Below, in pieces: positions 34,536-42,075 of a stretch of 53,637 nucleotides of DNA. Within the stretch, counting starts at the first letter, position 1. Each line of letters starts with the position of its first letter. The stretch covers positions 1 to 53,637 of the forward strand of contig JAOTXY010000018.1 of NCBI GenBank assembly GCA_029862125.1, written 5' to 3'. The DNA comes from Gammaproteobacteria bacterium. Lineage in GTDB: Bacteria > Pseudomonadota > Gammaproteobacteria > GCA-001735895. The notes under the pieces are model-generated. The model was given only the letters and a program-made list of their open reading frames with translations. It made no database searches and was not told the DNA's origin. A program made the translations under genes and the position numbers.

Positions 34536-34781
34536 ATGAAAAAGATAAGCGGATTACTGATCTGTTTGAGCTTGGTAATTGGATCGGCTAAAGCACTGAG
34601 CAGGGATGAGGTCCGCGCCATAATCTTGGAAGCCTACCCGGGTGCTGAGATTACCGAAATCGAGAGGGAGCGCTACAAGGGCAAGCGAATTTACGAAGTC
34701 GATTTCAGGCATGAAGGCGAAGCACTGGAAGCCATCATCAGTCTCGAGGGCGAGATTGTTCACATCGAAATTGACGATTAA
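34536..34781 (+). CDS. Small exported PepSY-domain protein
   Basis: An 81-residue protein with a signal peptide (MKKISGLLICLSLVIGSAKA) and a single PepSY domain (SRDEVRAIILEAYPGAEITEIERERYKGKRIYEVDFRHEGEALEAIISLEG). The mature protein is acidic. PepSY domains are thought to modulate peptidases or to sense ligands, and in some gammaproteobacteria they sit next to cation-responsive two-component systems. The two-component system at 36400-38540 is close by. A terminator follows. Confidence 0.85.
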   Translation: MKKISGLLICLSLVIGSAKALSRDEVRAIILEAYPGAEITEIERERYKGKRIYEVDFRHEGEALEAIISLEGEIVHIEIDD

Positions 34782-34801
34782 TGGATAAACACGGAAAAAA
34801 A

Positions 34802-34828
34802 TGCAATGGGGCACCCGACCCCATTGCA
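34802..34828 (+). terminator. Terminator hairpin after the PepSY gene
   Basis: TGCAATGGGG (34802-34811) and CCCCATTGCA (34819-34828) form a perfect 10-bp stem with a 7-base loop, 20 bases after the stop codon. A short T-run follows at 34834-34837 on the plus strand. On the minus strand a longer T-run (complement of 34795-34801) would make it bidirectional. Confidence 0.75.
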
Positions 34829-35027
34829 AGCTGCTTTTACCTAAAGGCATATCGGGTTTAATTTGCAATCGCTAATGCATTTGCTATGCTATTTTCAGGT
34901 TTGGTAAAACTCCTAAGCGTTAAAAGTTTCCACACCGCTGGCTCAAACTCTTATCTTCGTATCCAGCGACAGTTGGAAAATCGTTCTCACGAAACTCAAA
35001 CTACAACGATTATTTTATTTCGGTAGT

Positions 35028-35051
35028 CTGAAGATAAGCTGAGGATCGATC
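35028..35051 (+). promoter_or_regulatory. Candidate response-regulator box upstream of the barrel gene
   Basis: CTGAAG-ATAAG-CTGAGG followed by ATCGATC. Two six-base half-sites repeat with 11-base spacing, the layout bound by OmpR/PhoB-type regulators. The 24-base stretch matches the box at 38641-38664 at 21 positions. It overlaps the ribosome-binding site of the barrel gene (GAGGA at 35041-35045), so binding here would block rather than activate. The overlap with a Shine-Dalgarno sequence weakens the case somewhat. Confidence 0.55.
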
Positions 35052-35052
35052 C

Positions 35053-36387
35053 ATGCAAAATCTATTTAAAATTTTCATCCTTTGGGCAGTTATCAGCCTG
35101 AACCCGGTATTTGCCGATGACGGCAATGCACTGGACTATGAATTCTCGATCTCGATTGAAAGCTCGGAACTCGACAACCTGACGCTCGGTGACGAACCCG
35201 ACGAAGATCGCCTTGAAATCGATGAAATTGAGTTCGAATTCGACCTTTACTATCAAATCAACGATCAATGGTACGCCTTTTTCGCGGGTGCATTAATCGA
35301 TGAGATGGAAACCATCGAACCTGCCGGTATCAAAGAGGAAGACGTATCAGCGCTGGAACGGGTTGAAATGGGGGTCGGATATTTTTTTGGCAACGAAATC
35401 GAAACTGATCTCAACCTCGGCCGCATGGAGTTTGCCAGTGCTAGTGAATGGTGGTTATGGTGGGATGAAGAGCTTGACGGCGTTCGACTGCAATCCTACT
35501 ACGGCAATTTCGAACTTATGCTGGGCCTTACCGAGGAGCAGGCCCGCGAAAATACCGATGAAGATTTTATCGATCCCGAAGTCGAGGATGTCCAGCGCCT
35601 GCTCGCGAGTCTGGGCTGGGAGTTTGCCGACAACCAGTCGCTGCATTTTTACTATCTCGACCAGCAGGACGATTCGTCGGTATTCGTTGATGGCCAAACC
35701 CTGGATACGGACAAGGAAGATGAAGAAGATGCCGACCTGACCTGGACCGGGTTTGGTTACCTAGGCGAATTCGATAGCGACACGCTCGGTGAGTTCGATA
35801 TCGAATTGCATTATGCGCACGTCAGCGGTGACGAAACCGTAACTGAATTTGAAGACGAAGATCTACCCAAAGGACGCTCCGAGGTCGACGGTGATCCCGA
35901 GAAAAGCAGAGTTAGCGGGGATGCGCATAGCTTCATGCTTAACTGGTCGCCGACCTTCGCCGATGACTGGTCACTTGTCATCGGCCGTGCGCAGGGCGAG
36001 CGCGATTTTCGCCAGACCGGGTTACAGGGCGACAGCGAAGTATTCGGTGAACTCTATCAACCGGAGATTTCCAACCTGATCGTCGATGTGATTGGAATCG
36101 AATGGGAGGCCTGGGATGGAATTGAAATCGCGTTGCTGAGTTTTGATTATGAACAGGATAAATTGGCCGGCGAAACACGCGACACCTCTATCGAACTGGA
36201 TCGCGAAGACGACGAGTTGATCAGCCGGGATCTCGGTCGCGAGCTCGACCTGGTGGTAACCTTCAATATCATCGAGCGCCTCGAAATAATTTTGATCGCG
36301 GCGGAGTTCGATGCCGGCCGCGCCTATGGCGAATTCAGCGACGAAACCAGTGACTTCTGGAAAATCGAACTGGAGTACATATTTTAA
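35053..36387 (+). CDS. Acidic outer-membrane beta-barrel protein (alginate-export-like)
   Basis: A 444-residue exported protein with a signal peptide (to about PVFA-DD) and a long series of amphipathic strands ending in WKIELEYIF, a typical barrel insertion signal. The composition is extremely acidic, with many Asp/Glu in predicted loops. The overall pattern (strong strands separated by charged loops, Trp/Tyr-rich strands such as ASEWWLWWDEEL) is like the AlgE/alginate-export porin type. The gene is convergent with the histidine kinase, 12 bases away, and shares a regulatory box with it. Its cargo and channel role are unknown. Confidence 0.75.
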   Translation: MQNLFKIFILWAVISLNPVFADDGNALDYEFSISIESSELDNLTLGDEPDEDRLEIDEIEFEFDLYYQINDQWYAFFAGALIDEMETIEPAGIKEEDVSALERVEMGVGYFFGNEIETDLNLGRMEFASASEWWLWWDEELDGVRLQSYYGNFELMLGLTEEQARENTDEDFIDPEVEDVQRLLASLGWEFADNQSLHFYYLDQQDDSSVFVDGQTLDTDKEDEEDADLTWTGFGYLGEFDSDTLGEFDIELHYAHVSGDETVTEFEDEDLPKGRSEVDGDPEKSRVSGDAHSFMLNWSPTFADDWSLVIGRAQGERDFRQTGLQGDSEVFGELYQPEISNLIVDVIGIEWEAWDGIEIALLSFDYEQDKLAGETRDTSIELDREDDELISRDLGRELDLVVTFNIIERLEIILIAAEFDAGRAYGEFSDETSDFWKIELEYIF

Positions 36388-36399
36388 TGGGTGGCGGAA

Positions 36400-37869
36400 T
36401 CACCGCTGCAGGGATGAATTCAATCCTGATATCCTGACCATGAAGATTTGTTGGTTGTCGAGTTGCAAGCTGACGTCCAGTTTCATGATCTTGGCCAGCG
36501 CATCGACCAGGGTCAAGCCCAGACCTGAATGGCCCAGTGTGCCGCGTGCTTTCTGCTTGCGCCAAAAACGATCCTTCATATGCAATATGTCTTCGGGTTT
36601 CAAATCCATCGAGGCGTTTTTGACTTCGAGCACGACCGTATCGTTTCTGATCGCCGAGGCAATTTGAATCTCGGCATCCTGCGGACTGTAGCTGATCGCA
36701 TTGACGAACAGGTTGGTCAATATCATACCAAGCTTTTCGCGATCGGTATTGATGACGAGGTCCTGCGGAATATCCTTGAACAGACGCTTGCAGGTAGTCT
36801 GGCCGTTGACCGCTTGATGCCAGACTTCGTCACAGTACTTCGATAACTCGATATCTTCCGGGTCACTGCTCAACAGGCCGGCTTCCGAACGCGCCAATTC
36901 CAGCAGGGTGACCACGATCTTTTCCATTTGCGCAGAAATATCGCGTACGTCGATGAAGAATTGATCCACCTGTTCCCGGTCGTCAGGCACTATTTGTGCC
37001 ACTTCGGTCAGCGTTCTCAATTCGGAAAGTGGCGTGCGTAACTCGTGCGCGACGTTGGCTGAGAAGCGCTTTTCGCGCTCGAACGCGGATTGCAGGCGCT
37101 CCAGCAAATGGTTGACCTGGTTTTCGATCGGTGCGATTTCGATGCTTTGTGCTCCCGCGTGACGGAGCCGGGCATCAAGTCGGGATTCGTCGATTTGGCT
37201 GACTTGTTTGGCAAGGTTGGACAGTGGCGATAATCCACTACCGACCATCTTCCAGATCAAAAATCCAGATAGTAATAACACCACGACAATGACGCCGAAG
37301 ATGGTCAGGCCGATAACGAACAAGGTATCGTCCAGTGATTCACGTTCTCGCGCATAGACCATCGTAATTGGTTTCGGTGGGGGAATTTCTAATTCCCAGC
37401 CTTCTTCGCCTTCCTCGTCTTCCTCATCTTCCTCGTCTTCCTCATCTTCATCCTCGACGCGCGGCATGAAATTAATCTCGATCAGCCGTCCAGCGCGTCC
37501 ATCGACCAATGGTAGATCAGCAAATTGATGTTGACCCAATTCGGTGCCGATTTTGGGTAAATCCTGCTCGCCCAACGATGGTGATTTAATCAGAAGCTCT
37601 TCACCGTGTTCCCAAAGCTGGTAGTACTGCAAGTTGTCGCCTTCCTCGAATTCGAGCATCACACCTTCTTCAGCGAAATCGAATTCGAGTCCTTCTTCGT
37701 CCAATTCGGTCAGCGATATCAATGCATGCGCTTTGTCGAATAACGCACCGTCAAAGACATGCTCGACGTGACCGGCAACCCGCGAGTAAAGAAATAACGC
37801 GGTTAACGACAACACCAGGATCATGCTGGCCATGATGGTATAATTGAGCTTGTTACGAATAGAATACAT
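36400..37869 (-). CDS. Sensor histidine kinase with acidic periplasmic tract
   Basis: A 489-residue inner-membrane kinase. Membrane helix 1 is about residues 11-28 and helix 2 about 184-206. The periplasmic domain between them ends in an extraordinary acidic run (residues 139-156) built from DEE repeats. A HAMP-like linker follows, then the DHp domain with phospho-acceptor His275 (SANVAHELRTPLSELR) and an ATP-binding domain with N, G1 and G2 boxes (NLFVNAISYSP, LGHSGLGLTLV). It lies 5 bases after the cognate regulator. The acidic patch suggests cation sensing, as known for PhoQ. The ligand is not shown. Confidence 0.9.
   Translation of the reverse strand: MYSIRNKLNYTIMASMILVLSLTALFLYSRVAGHVEHVFDGALFDKAHALISLTELDEEGLEFDFAEEGVMLEFEEGDNLQYYQLWEHGEELLIKSPSLGEQDLPKIGTELGQHQFADLPLVDGRAGRLIEINFMPRVEDEDEEDEEDEEDEEGEEGWELEIPPPKPITMVYARERESLDDTLFVIGLTIFGVIVVVLLLSGFLIWKMVGSGLSPLSNLAKQVSQIDESRLDARLRHAGAQSIEIAPIENQVNHLLERLQSAFEREKRFSANVAHELRTPLSELRTLTEVAQIVPDDREQVDQFFIDVRDISAQMEKIVVTLLELARSEAGLLSSDPEDIELSKYCDEVWHQAVNGQTTCKRLFKDIPQDLVINTDREKLGMILTNLFVNAISYSPQDAEIQIASAIRNDTVVLEVKNASMDLKPEDILHMKDRFWRKQKARGTLGHSGLGLTLVDALAKIMKLDVSLQLDNQQIFMVRISGLNSSLQR
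37411..37446. repeat. 9-bp tandem repeat encoding (DEE)4 in the sensor
   Basis: Four copies of TTCCTCRTC (alternating G and A) in direct tandem, equivalent to an 18-bp unit twice, reading as Asp-Glu-Glu four times (residues 142-153) on the minus strand. Slippage at such a repeat changes the length of the acidic patch by whole codons and would keep the reading frame. Confidence 0.85.
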
Positions 37870-37874
37870 GAACG

Positions 37875-38540
37875 CTACTCGATCAGGTAACCAAAGCCGC
37901 GACGGGTCTGGACCAGTTTGGGTGCGCCCGCTGAATTCAAGCGTTTACGTAATGCGCTGACATGCGCTTCGACGGCATTTCGGGTGACGTAGCTGCCGGC
38001 ATCATAGAGTTGATCGATCAGCTGATCATGCGAAAATACTCGCCCTCTGCGCCGAGCCAGGAATTCCAGCAGCTGGTACTCATGAGGGGTCAGGGAGATT
38101 TGCTTGTCGTCGAAAAGCACCTGTCGCGCCACCGAATCGACCTTGATACCGTCGATTTCAATAACCGGGTTCTTGACCCCGGAGCGGCGCCGATTGAGTG
38201 CGCGCAGGCGTGATACGAGCTCATCGAACGCAAACGGTTTCACCAGGTAATCGTCTGCCCCCAGGTCGAGACCTCGCACGCGGTCCTCGGTCTGGTCGTT
38301 GGCCGACAGGATCAATACGTGACAGTCTTTGCCCTCGCTACGCAGTTTGCTGAGTACAGTCAAACCATCGATTTTGGGCAACATCAGGTCGAGAATAATC
38401 GCGTCGTATTGATTGATGGCGATATAGGATAGCGCCTGCTCACCATCGAAGGCCTGGTCCACGGCGAAGCCGTTTTTCTTAAGCCCTGTGGAGAGCGAGC
38501 GTTGCAATCGCTCCGAGTCTTCTACCAGTAATAATTTCAT
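37875..38540 (-). CDS. OmpR/PhoB-family response regulator
   Basis: A 221-residue regulator. The receiver domain has phospho-acceptor Asp51 (AIILDLMLPKIDG) with the usual acidic pair near residues 7-8 and the conserved Lys (LVKPFAFDEL). The winged-helix DNA-binding domain (about 125-221) is of the OmpR type (LTPHEYQLLEFLARRRGRVFS...VEAHVSALRKRL). It is the first gene of the operon with the kinase. A box matching the barrel-gene box lies at 38641-38664, at a position suited to autoregulation. Confidence 0.93.
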   Translation of the reverse strand: MKLLLVEDSERLQRSLSTGLKKNGFAVDQAFDGEQALSYIAINQYDAIILDLMLPKIDGLTVLSKLRSEGKDCHVLILSANDQTEDRVRGLDLGADDYLVKPFAFDELVSRLRALNRRRSGVKNPVIEIDGIKVDSVARQVLFDDKQISLTPHEYQLLEFLARRRGRVFSHDQLIDQLYDAGSYVTRNAVEAHVSALRKRLNSAGAPKLVQTRRGFGYLIE

Positions 38541-38640
38541 AAGCAGTTTACAACTCCTGTTCAGTATACTCCCCTGATCGCATCCATGTATTTTGCCAGG
38601 GGCAGCATTTCCCTAATAATAGTTAGCCTAGAAAAACAAA

Positions 38641-38664
38641 CTGAAGTTAAGCTGAAGATTGATC
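38641..38664. promoter_or_regulatory. Candidate response-regulator box and promoter of the two-component operon
   Basis: CTGAAG-TTAAG-CTGAAG followed by ATTGATC: two half-sites with 11-base spacing, matching the barrel-gene box at 21 of 24 positions. On the minus strand a TATTAT minus-10 (38621-38616) lies 19 bases downstream, so the box covers the minus-35 region, the standard geometry for activation by OmpR-family regulators. The predicted leader is about 68 bases. It could also serve the divergent amidohydrolase gene. Confidence 0.6.
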
Positions 38665-38787
38665 GCCGGTTCAACAAACTGTGACGGGTGTCAAACCAGT
38701 CCGAGCTGATGTAGGCTAGCGCACAGTTTTGTATTTCCGCCTTGTTGTATTTGATCGGGGTGCGAAAAACAGGGGAGGACAGCTCGC

Positions 38788-39615
38788 ATGCGAAACAGAT
38801 CTAACTGGAAGCGCCTGGTCACAGCGTTACTACTGGGCTTTGGTGCCTCGGTAAACGCCGACGAGTTACCGCTGGTCGATGCGCATATCCACTACAGCCA
38901 GGATGCCTGGCAGGTGCTATCTCCTGAAAAGGCCGTAGAATTGCTGCGTGCGGCAGGATTGAAAAAGGCCCTGGTTTCGAGTTCCAGTGACGAGGGAACG
39001 CAAAAACTTTATCGCATCGCACCGGACCTGGTGGTGCCTGTATTACGCCCCTACCGAAAACGCGGTGAGCATTCCAGCTGGATCCATGATGAATCGGTGA
39101 AGTCGATGTTGTCGGCCAAGCTGGCAAATGGTGTCTATGCCGGGATCGGCGAGTTTCATGCTGATGGCGAGCAGATTGAATTGCCGGTCATGCAGCACGT
39201 GATTGCGCTAGCAAAGCAATACAATATCTTCCTGCACGCGCATGTCGACGTGGATGCCGTGCATCGCATATTCGAAGCCGATCCCGATGCACTGGTGCTG
39301 TGGGCGCATGCGGGCTTCGAATCACCCGAAGTGATTTCAGCAACCCTGCAGAAATACTCCAACCTGTGGGCTGACCTGTCGTTTCGGGAAGAGTTCGCAT
39401 TTCGGGGCGAGATAGAAGACGAGTGGCGAGAGATGTTTGAGCGCTTCCCAACCCGTTTTTTGCTCGGTTCCGATACCTATACGCCGGAGCGCTGGTTTTA
39501 TGTTGGCGAATACGCCGACTGGTCGCGGGGCTGGCTACCGCAACTGCCGCGCGAAGTGGCGGATAATATAGCGTTTCGTAATGCCGAGACATTACTGTCA
39601 CGGGTGAGAAATTAG
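38788..39615 (+). CDS. Exported amidohydrolase-family protein
   Basis: A 275-residue protein with a signal peptide (to about VNA-DELP) and an amidohydrolase_2-type TIM barrel. The first metal motif is DAHIHYS (HxH), further likely ligands are in HAHVDVD and WAHAGFESPEV, and a terminal Asp is in LLGSDTYTPERW. This arrangement is that of ACMSD/TatD-like or amidohydrolase_2 hydrolases and decarboxylases. Periplasmic location is unusual for the family. The substrate is not clear. A GGGGAGG ribosome-binding site is present. Confidence 0.82.
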   Translation: MRNRSNWKRLVTALLLGFGASVNADELPLVDAHIHYSQDAWQVLSPEKAVELLRAAGLKKALVSSSSDEGTQKLYRIAPDLVVPVLRPYRKRGEHSSWIHDESVKSMLSAKLANGVYAGIGEFHADGEQIELPVMQHVIALAKQYNIFLHAHVDVDAVHRIFEADPDALVLWAHAGFESPEVISATLQKYSNLWADLSFREEFAFRGEIEDEWREMFERFPTRFLLGSDTYTPERWFYVGEYADWSRGWLPQLPREVADNIAFRNAETLLSRVRN

Positions 39616-39660
39616 ATATAGTAATAGTTTAAATATATTAAATACATAAAAACAATAAAA

Positions 39661-39689
39661 TATACAAATAAATAATTTCTCCCTATAGT
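39661..39689 (+). promoter_or_regulatory. Possible promoter of the peroxiredoxin-glutaredoxin gene
   Basis: TATACA (39661-39666) and TATAGT (39684-39689) with a 17-base spacer, in an AT-rich stretch (39616-39680). Transcription would start near 39697, leaving about 30 bases before the ATG, with AGGAG at 39718-39722. No OxyR-type box could be assigned. Confidence 0.45.
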
Positions 39690-39728
39690 CGCTCCTGTTC
39701 AGACTTAACAATCACACAGGAGAAACCC

Positions 39729-40472
39729 ATGTTACAGAATATCGAAGGTCAAAAAGTTCCGCAGGTAGTTTTCAAAACCCGCCAGGGTTCTGAATGGATC
39801 GATGTCAGCAGTGACGAATTATTCAAAGACAGGACCGTGGTCGTATTCTCTTTGCCGGGTGCGTTCACCCCGACCTGTTCTTCTTCGCACGTTCCGAGAT
39901 ACAACCAGTTGACGCCGGTGCTGAAGCAGCAGGGTGTCGATGAAGTCGTTTGCATTTCGGTTAACGATGCTTTCGTCATGAACCAGTGGCAGCAAGAACA
40001 GCATGCTGACCAAATCACCTTTATCCCGGACGGCAATGCTGATTTCACCCGCGGCATGGGTATGCTGGTCGAGAAGCAGGAGCTTGGCTTTGGCGAACGT
40101 TCCTGGCGTTACTCGATGCTGGTCAAAAACGGCATTGTTGAAAAAATGTTCATCGAGCCTGATTTGCCGGGCGACCCTTTCGAGGTTTCCGATGCCGAAA
40201 CCATGCTGCACTATATTGCCCCGCAAGCCGAGCTGCCGCTCGACGTAACCGTATTCAGCCGCGAGGGCTGTCCTTTCTGCGTCAAGGCCAAGGGATTGTT
40301 GCGTGATGCCGGGATCGAATTCGACGAACTGGTGCTGAACCGCGACTTCGCCGAATCCACGATCCGCGCGGTATCGGGCCGTTCGACGGTTCCGCAGGTT
40401 TTTATCAATGGTAACCTGGTCGGTGGGTCCGAAGCGCTGGAATCCTATCTGGCTAGCTCCCAGGCAGCTTAG
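39729..40472 (+). CDS. Peroxiredoxin-glutaredoxin fusion
   Basis: A 247-residue two-domain peroxidase. Residues 1-165 form a Prx5-type peroxiredoxin with peroxidatic Cys50 in [12 protein letters not shown]. Residues 172-247 are a glutaredoxin with the active site CPFC (181-184) and the glutathione-binding TVPQVFING segment. Such fusions (known from Haemophilus and others) reduce hydrogen peroxide and organic peroxides using glutathione. The gene has its own promoter and a hairpin follows it. Confidence 0.96.
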   Translation: MLQNIEGQKVPQVVFKTRQGSEWIDVSSDELFKDRTVVVFSLPGAFTPTCSSSHVPRYNQLTPVLKQQGVDEVVCISVNDAFVMNQWQQEQHADQITFIPDGNADFTRGMGMLVEKQELGFGERSWRYSMLVKNGIVEKMFIEPDLPGDPFEVSDAETMLHYIAPQAELPLDVTVFSREGCPFCVKAKGLLRDAGIEFDELVLNRDFAESTIRAVSGRSTVPQVFINGNLVGGSEALESYLASSQAA

Positions 40473-40498
40473 ACTTTCAATTTATTCTGAAAACATTA

Positions 40499-40524
40499 CC
40501 CTGTAACCGATTCCGGTTACAGGG
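40499..40524 (+). other. Perfect hairpin covering a ribosome-binding site
   Basis: CCCTGTAACCG (40499-40508 plus one) and CGGTTACAGGG (40514-40524) form an 11-bp perfect stem with an ATTC loop. The right arm contains AGGG, the only plausible ribosome-binding site for the ATG at 40530, five bases further on. There is no T-run, although it could also act as an end-of-transcript structure for the peroxiredoxin gene. The stem contains the same GGTTACA/TGTAACC pair as the hairpin at 3893-3911. Confidence 0.65.
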
Positions 40525-40529
40525 TTCCC

Positions 40530-42044
40530 ATGTCTGATCACAAACCCATCGCCGTTGGCGGCTTTCAACACGAAACCAATACTTTTGCGCCTCACCTGGC
40601 GCCATTCGAGGCGTTCGAGCGCACCGACAGCTGGCCGGGTTTGACATCTGGCGAGGCCCTGTTCGATACCATGGCAGGACTCAATATCCCGTTATCCGGA
40701 TTTATCGACTGCGCCCGGCAGGCAGGACATCAACTGCATCCACTGTGTTGGTGCTCGGCTGAGCCCAGCAGCTACGTCACGCGTGACGCGTTTGAACGTG
40801 TCGCGGATATCATCTGCTCCGGGTTACGCGCGGGCGCTTCACTGGAAGCGGTTTACCTCGATTTACACGGGGCGATGGTCACCGAGCATTACCAGGACGG
40901 TGAAGGCGAACTGCTGCGCCGCGTGCGTGAAATCGTCGGCCCCGCGATTCCAGTCGTGATTAGTCTTGACCTGCATGCCAATGTTACCGAGGGCATGGTG
41001 GAACACAGTAATGCAATGACCATTTATCGAACCTATCCACATCTCGATATGGCCGCTACCGGTGCCCGTGCCTTCGAATTGCTCGAGTTTTTACTTGCCG
41101 GCCACAGGCTGCACAAGGCCATGCGCAAAATTCCCTTCCTGTTCCCGCTCACCTCGCAATGCACGGATTTCGAACCCTGCCGTTCGCTCTATGGCGTGCT
41201 GGACGCGATGAGCCTGAGGCCGGGGATGAGTGACGTCGATTTTGCGACCGGGTTTCCACCGGCGGATATCGCCGAATGTGGTGCCGCGGTGGTCGCTTAT
41301 GGCGTCGATGAGGATACGGTCGAGGCAACCGTCGACCAGTTGTACCAGCAGGTGCTCGATGCCGAGGCGAATTTTACCTTTGAAAAGTTTTCAGCCGACC
41401 AGGCTGTATTGCGTGCAATGGACAATGACTCTGACAAGCCAGTGGTGCTTGCCGACGCGCAGGACAATCCCGGTGCCGGTGGCACCTCCGATACCACGGG
41501 ATTGCTCGAAGCGATGGTTCGTAACGGCGCAAGGCAGGCGGTGCTGGCTATTTTGTACGATCCCGAGGTTGCGGACATGGCGCATGCCGCGGGCGTTGGC
41601 GCGGTACTAGAGGTAGAGCTTGGTGCAAAGAGTGGTTTCCCGGGAGCGGAGCCTTACCGGGGGCAATTCGCCGTCGAATCCCTGGGCGATGGCCGCTTTG
41701 TTTTCACCGGTGCGATGAATCTGAATTCACATGCCGAACTGGGCAACATGGCGCTGCTGCGGGTAATCGATGACGATTCCGAAGTGCGTGTCGTCGTCGG
41801 CAGTGCGCGTTCGCAATGCCTCGATCTGGCGATGATCCGGCATCTGGGTATCGAACCGACCGAACAGAAAATCGTCGCGGTCAAGAGCACGGTACATTTC
41901 CGCGCTGACTTCGACCCGATCGCGGCCGAGACCCTGGTAGTTTTATCGCCAGGAGCGAATTACTGCAAACTGACTGACATGGAATACAGGAATTTACGCT
42001 CCGGGATACGCCTCGAACCCATGGGCCCGGTGCACGAGGGTTAA
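40530..42044 (+). CDS. M81-family metallopeptidase-like protein (MlrC type)
   Basis: A 504-residue protein of the MlrC family. The N-terminal domain opens with IAVGGFQHETNTFAP, and the metal-site segments VYLDLHGAMVTEH and VVISLDLHANVTEG are intact. The later DAQDNPGAGGTSDTT is also diagnostic. MlrC was named for hydrolysis of linearised microcystin peptides, but most relatives occur in bacteria that do not degrade that toxin, so the natural substrate is likely another small peptide or amide. Translation may be controlled by the hairpin just upstream. It is convergent with the SARP-like gene. Confidence 0.9.
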   Translation: MSDHKPIAVGGFQHETNTFAPHLAPFEAFERTDSWPGLTSGEALFDTMAGLNIPLSGFIDCARQAGHQLHPLCWCSAEPSSYVTRDAFERVADIICSGLRAGASLEAVYLDLHGAMVTEHYQDGEGELLRRVREIVGPAIPVVISLDLHANVTEGMVEHSNAMTIYRTYPHLDMAATGARAFELLEFLLAGHRLHKAMRKIPFLFPLTSQCTDFEPCRSLYGVLDAMSLRPGMSDVDFATGFPPADIAECGAAVVAYGVDEDTVEATVDQLYQQVLDAEANFTFEKFSADQAVLRAMDNDSDKPVVLADAQDNPGAGGTSDTTGLLEAMVRNGARQAVLAILYDPEVADMAHAAGVGAVLEVELGAKSGFPGAEPYRGQFAVESLGDGRFVFTGAMNLNSHAELGNMALLRVIDDDSEVRVVVGSARSQCLDLAMIRHLGIEPTEQKIVAVKSTVHFRADFDPIAAETLVVLSPGANYCKLTDMEYRNLRSGIRLEPMGPVHEG

Positions 42045-42075
42045 ACCAGGTCGAGAATACCGGGGATAATTCCGG

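Noticed and set aside
39616-39680. Very AT-rich 65-base run as a replication or mobile-element border
   Set aside because: No iterons, terminal repeats or transposase are present. It fits an ordinary promoter region for the peroxiredoxin gene.
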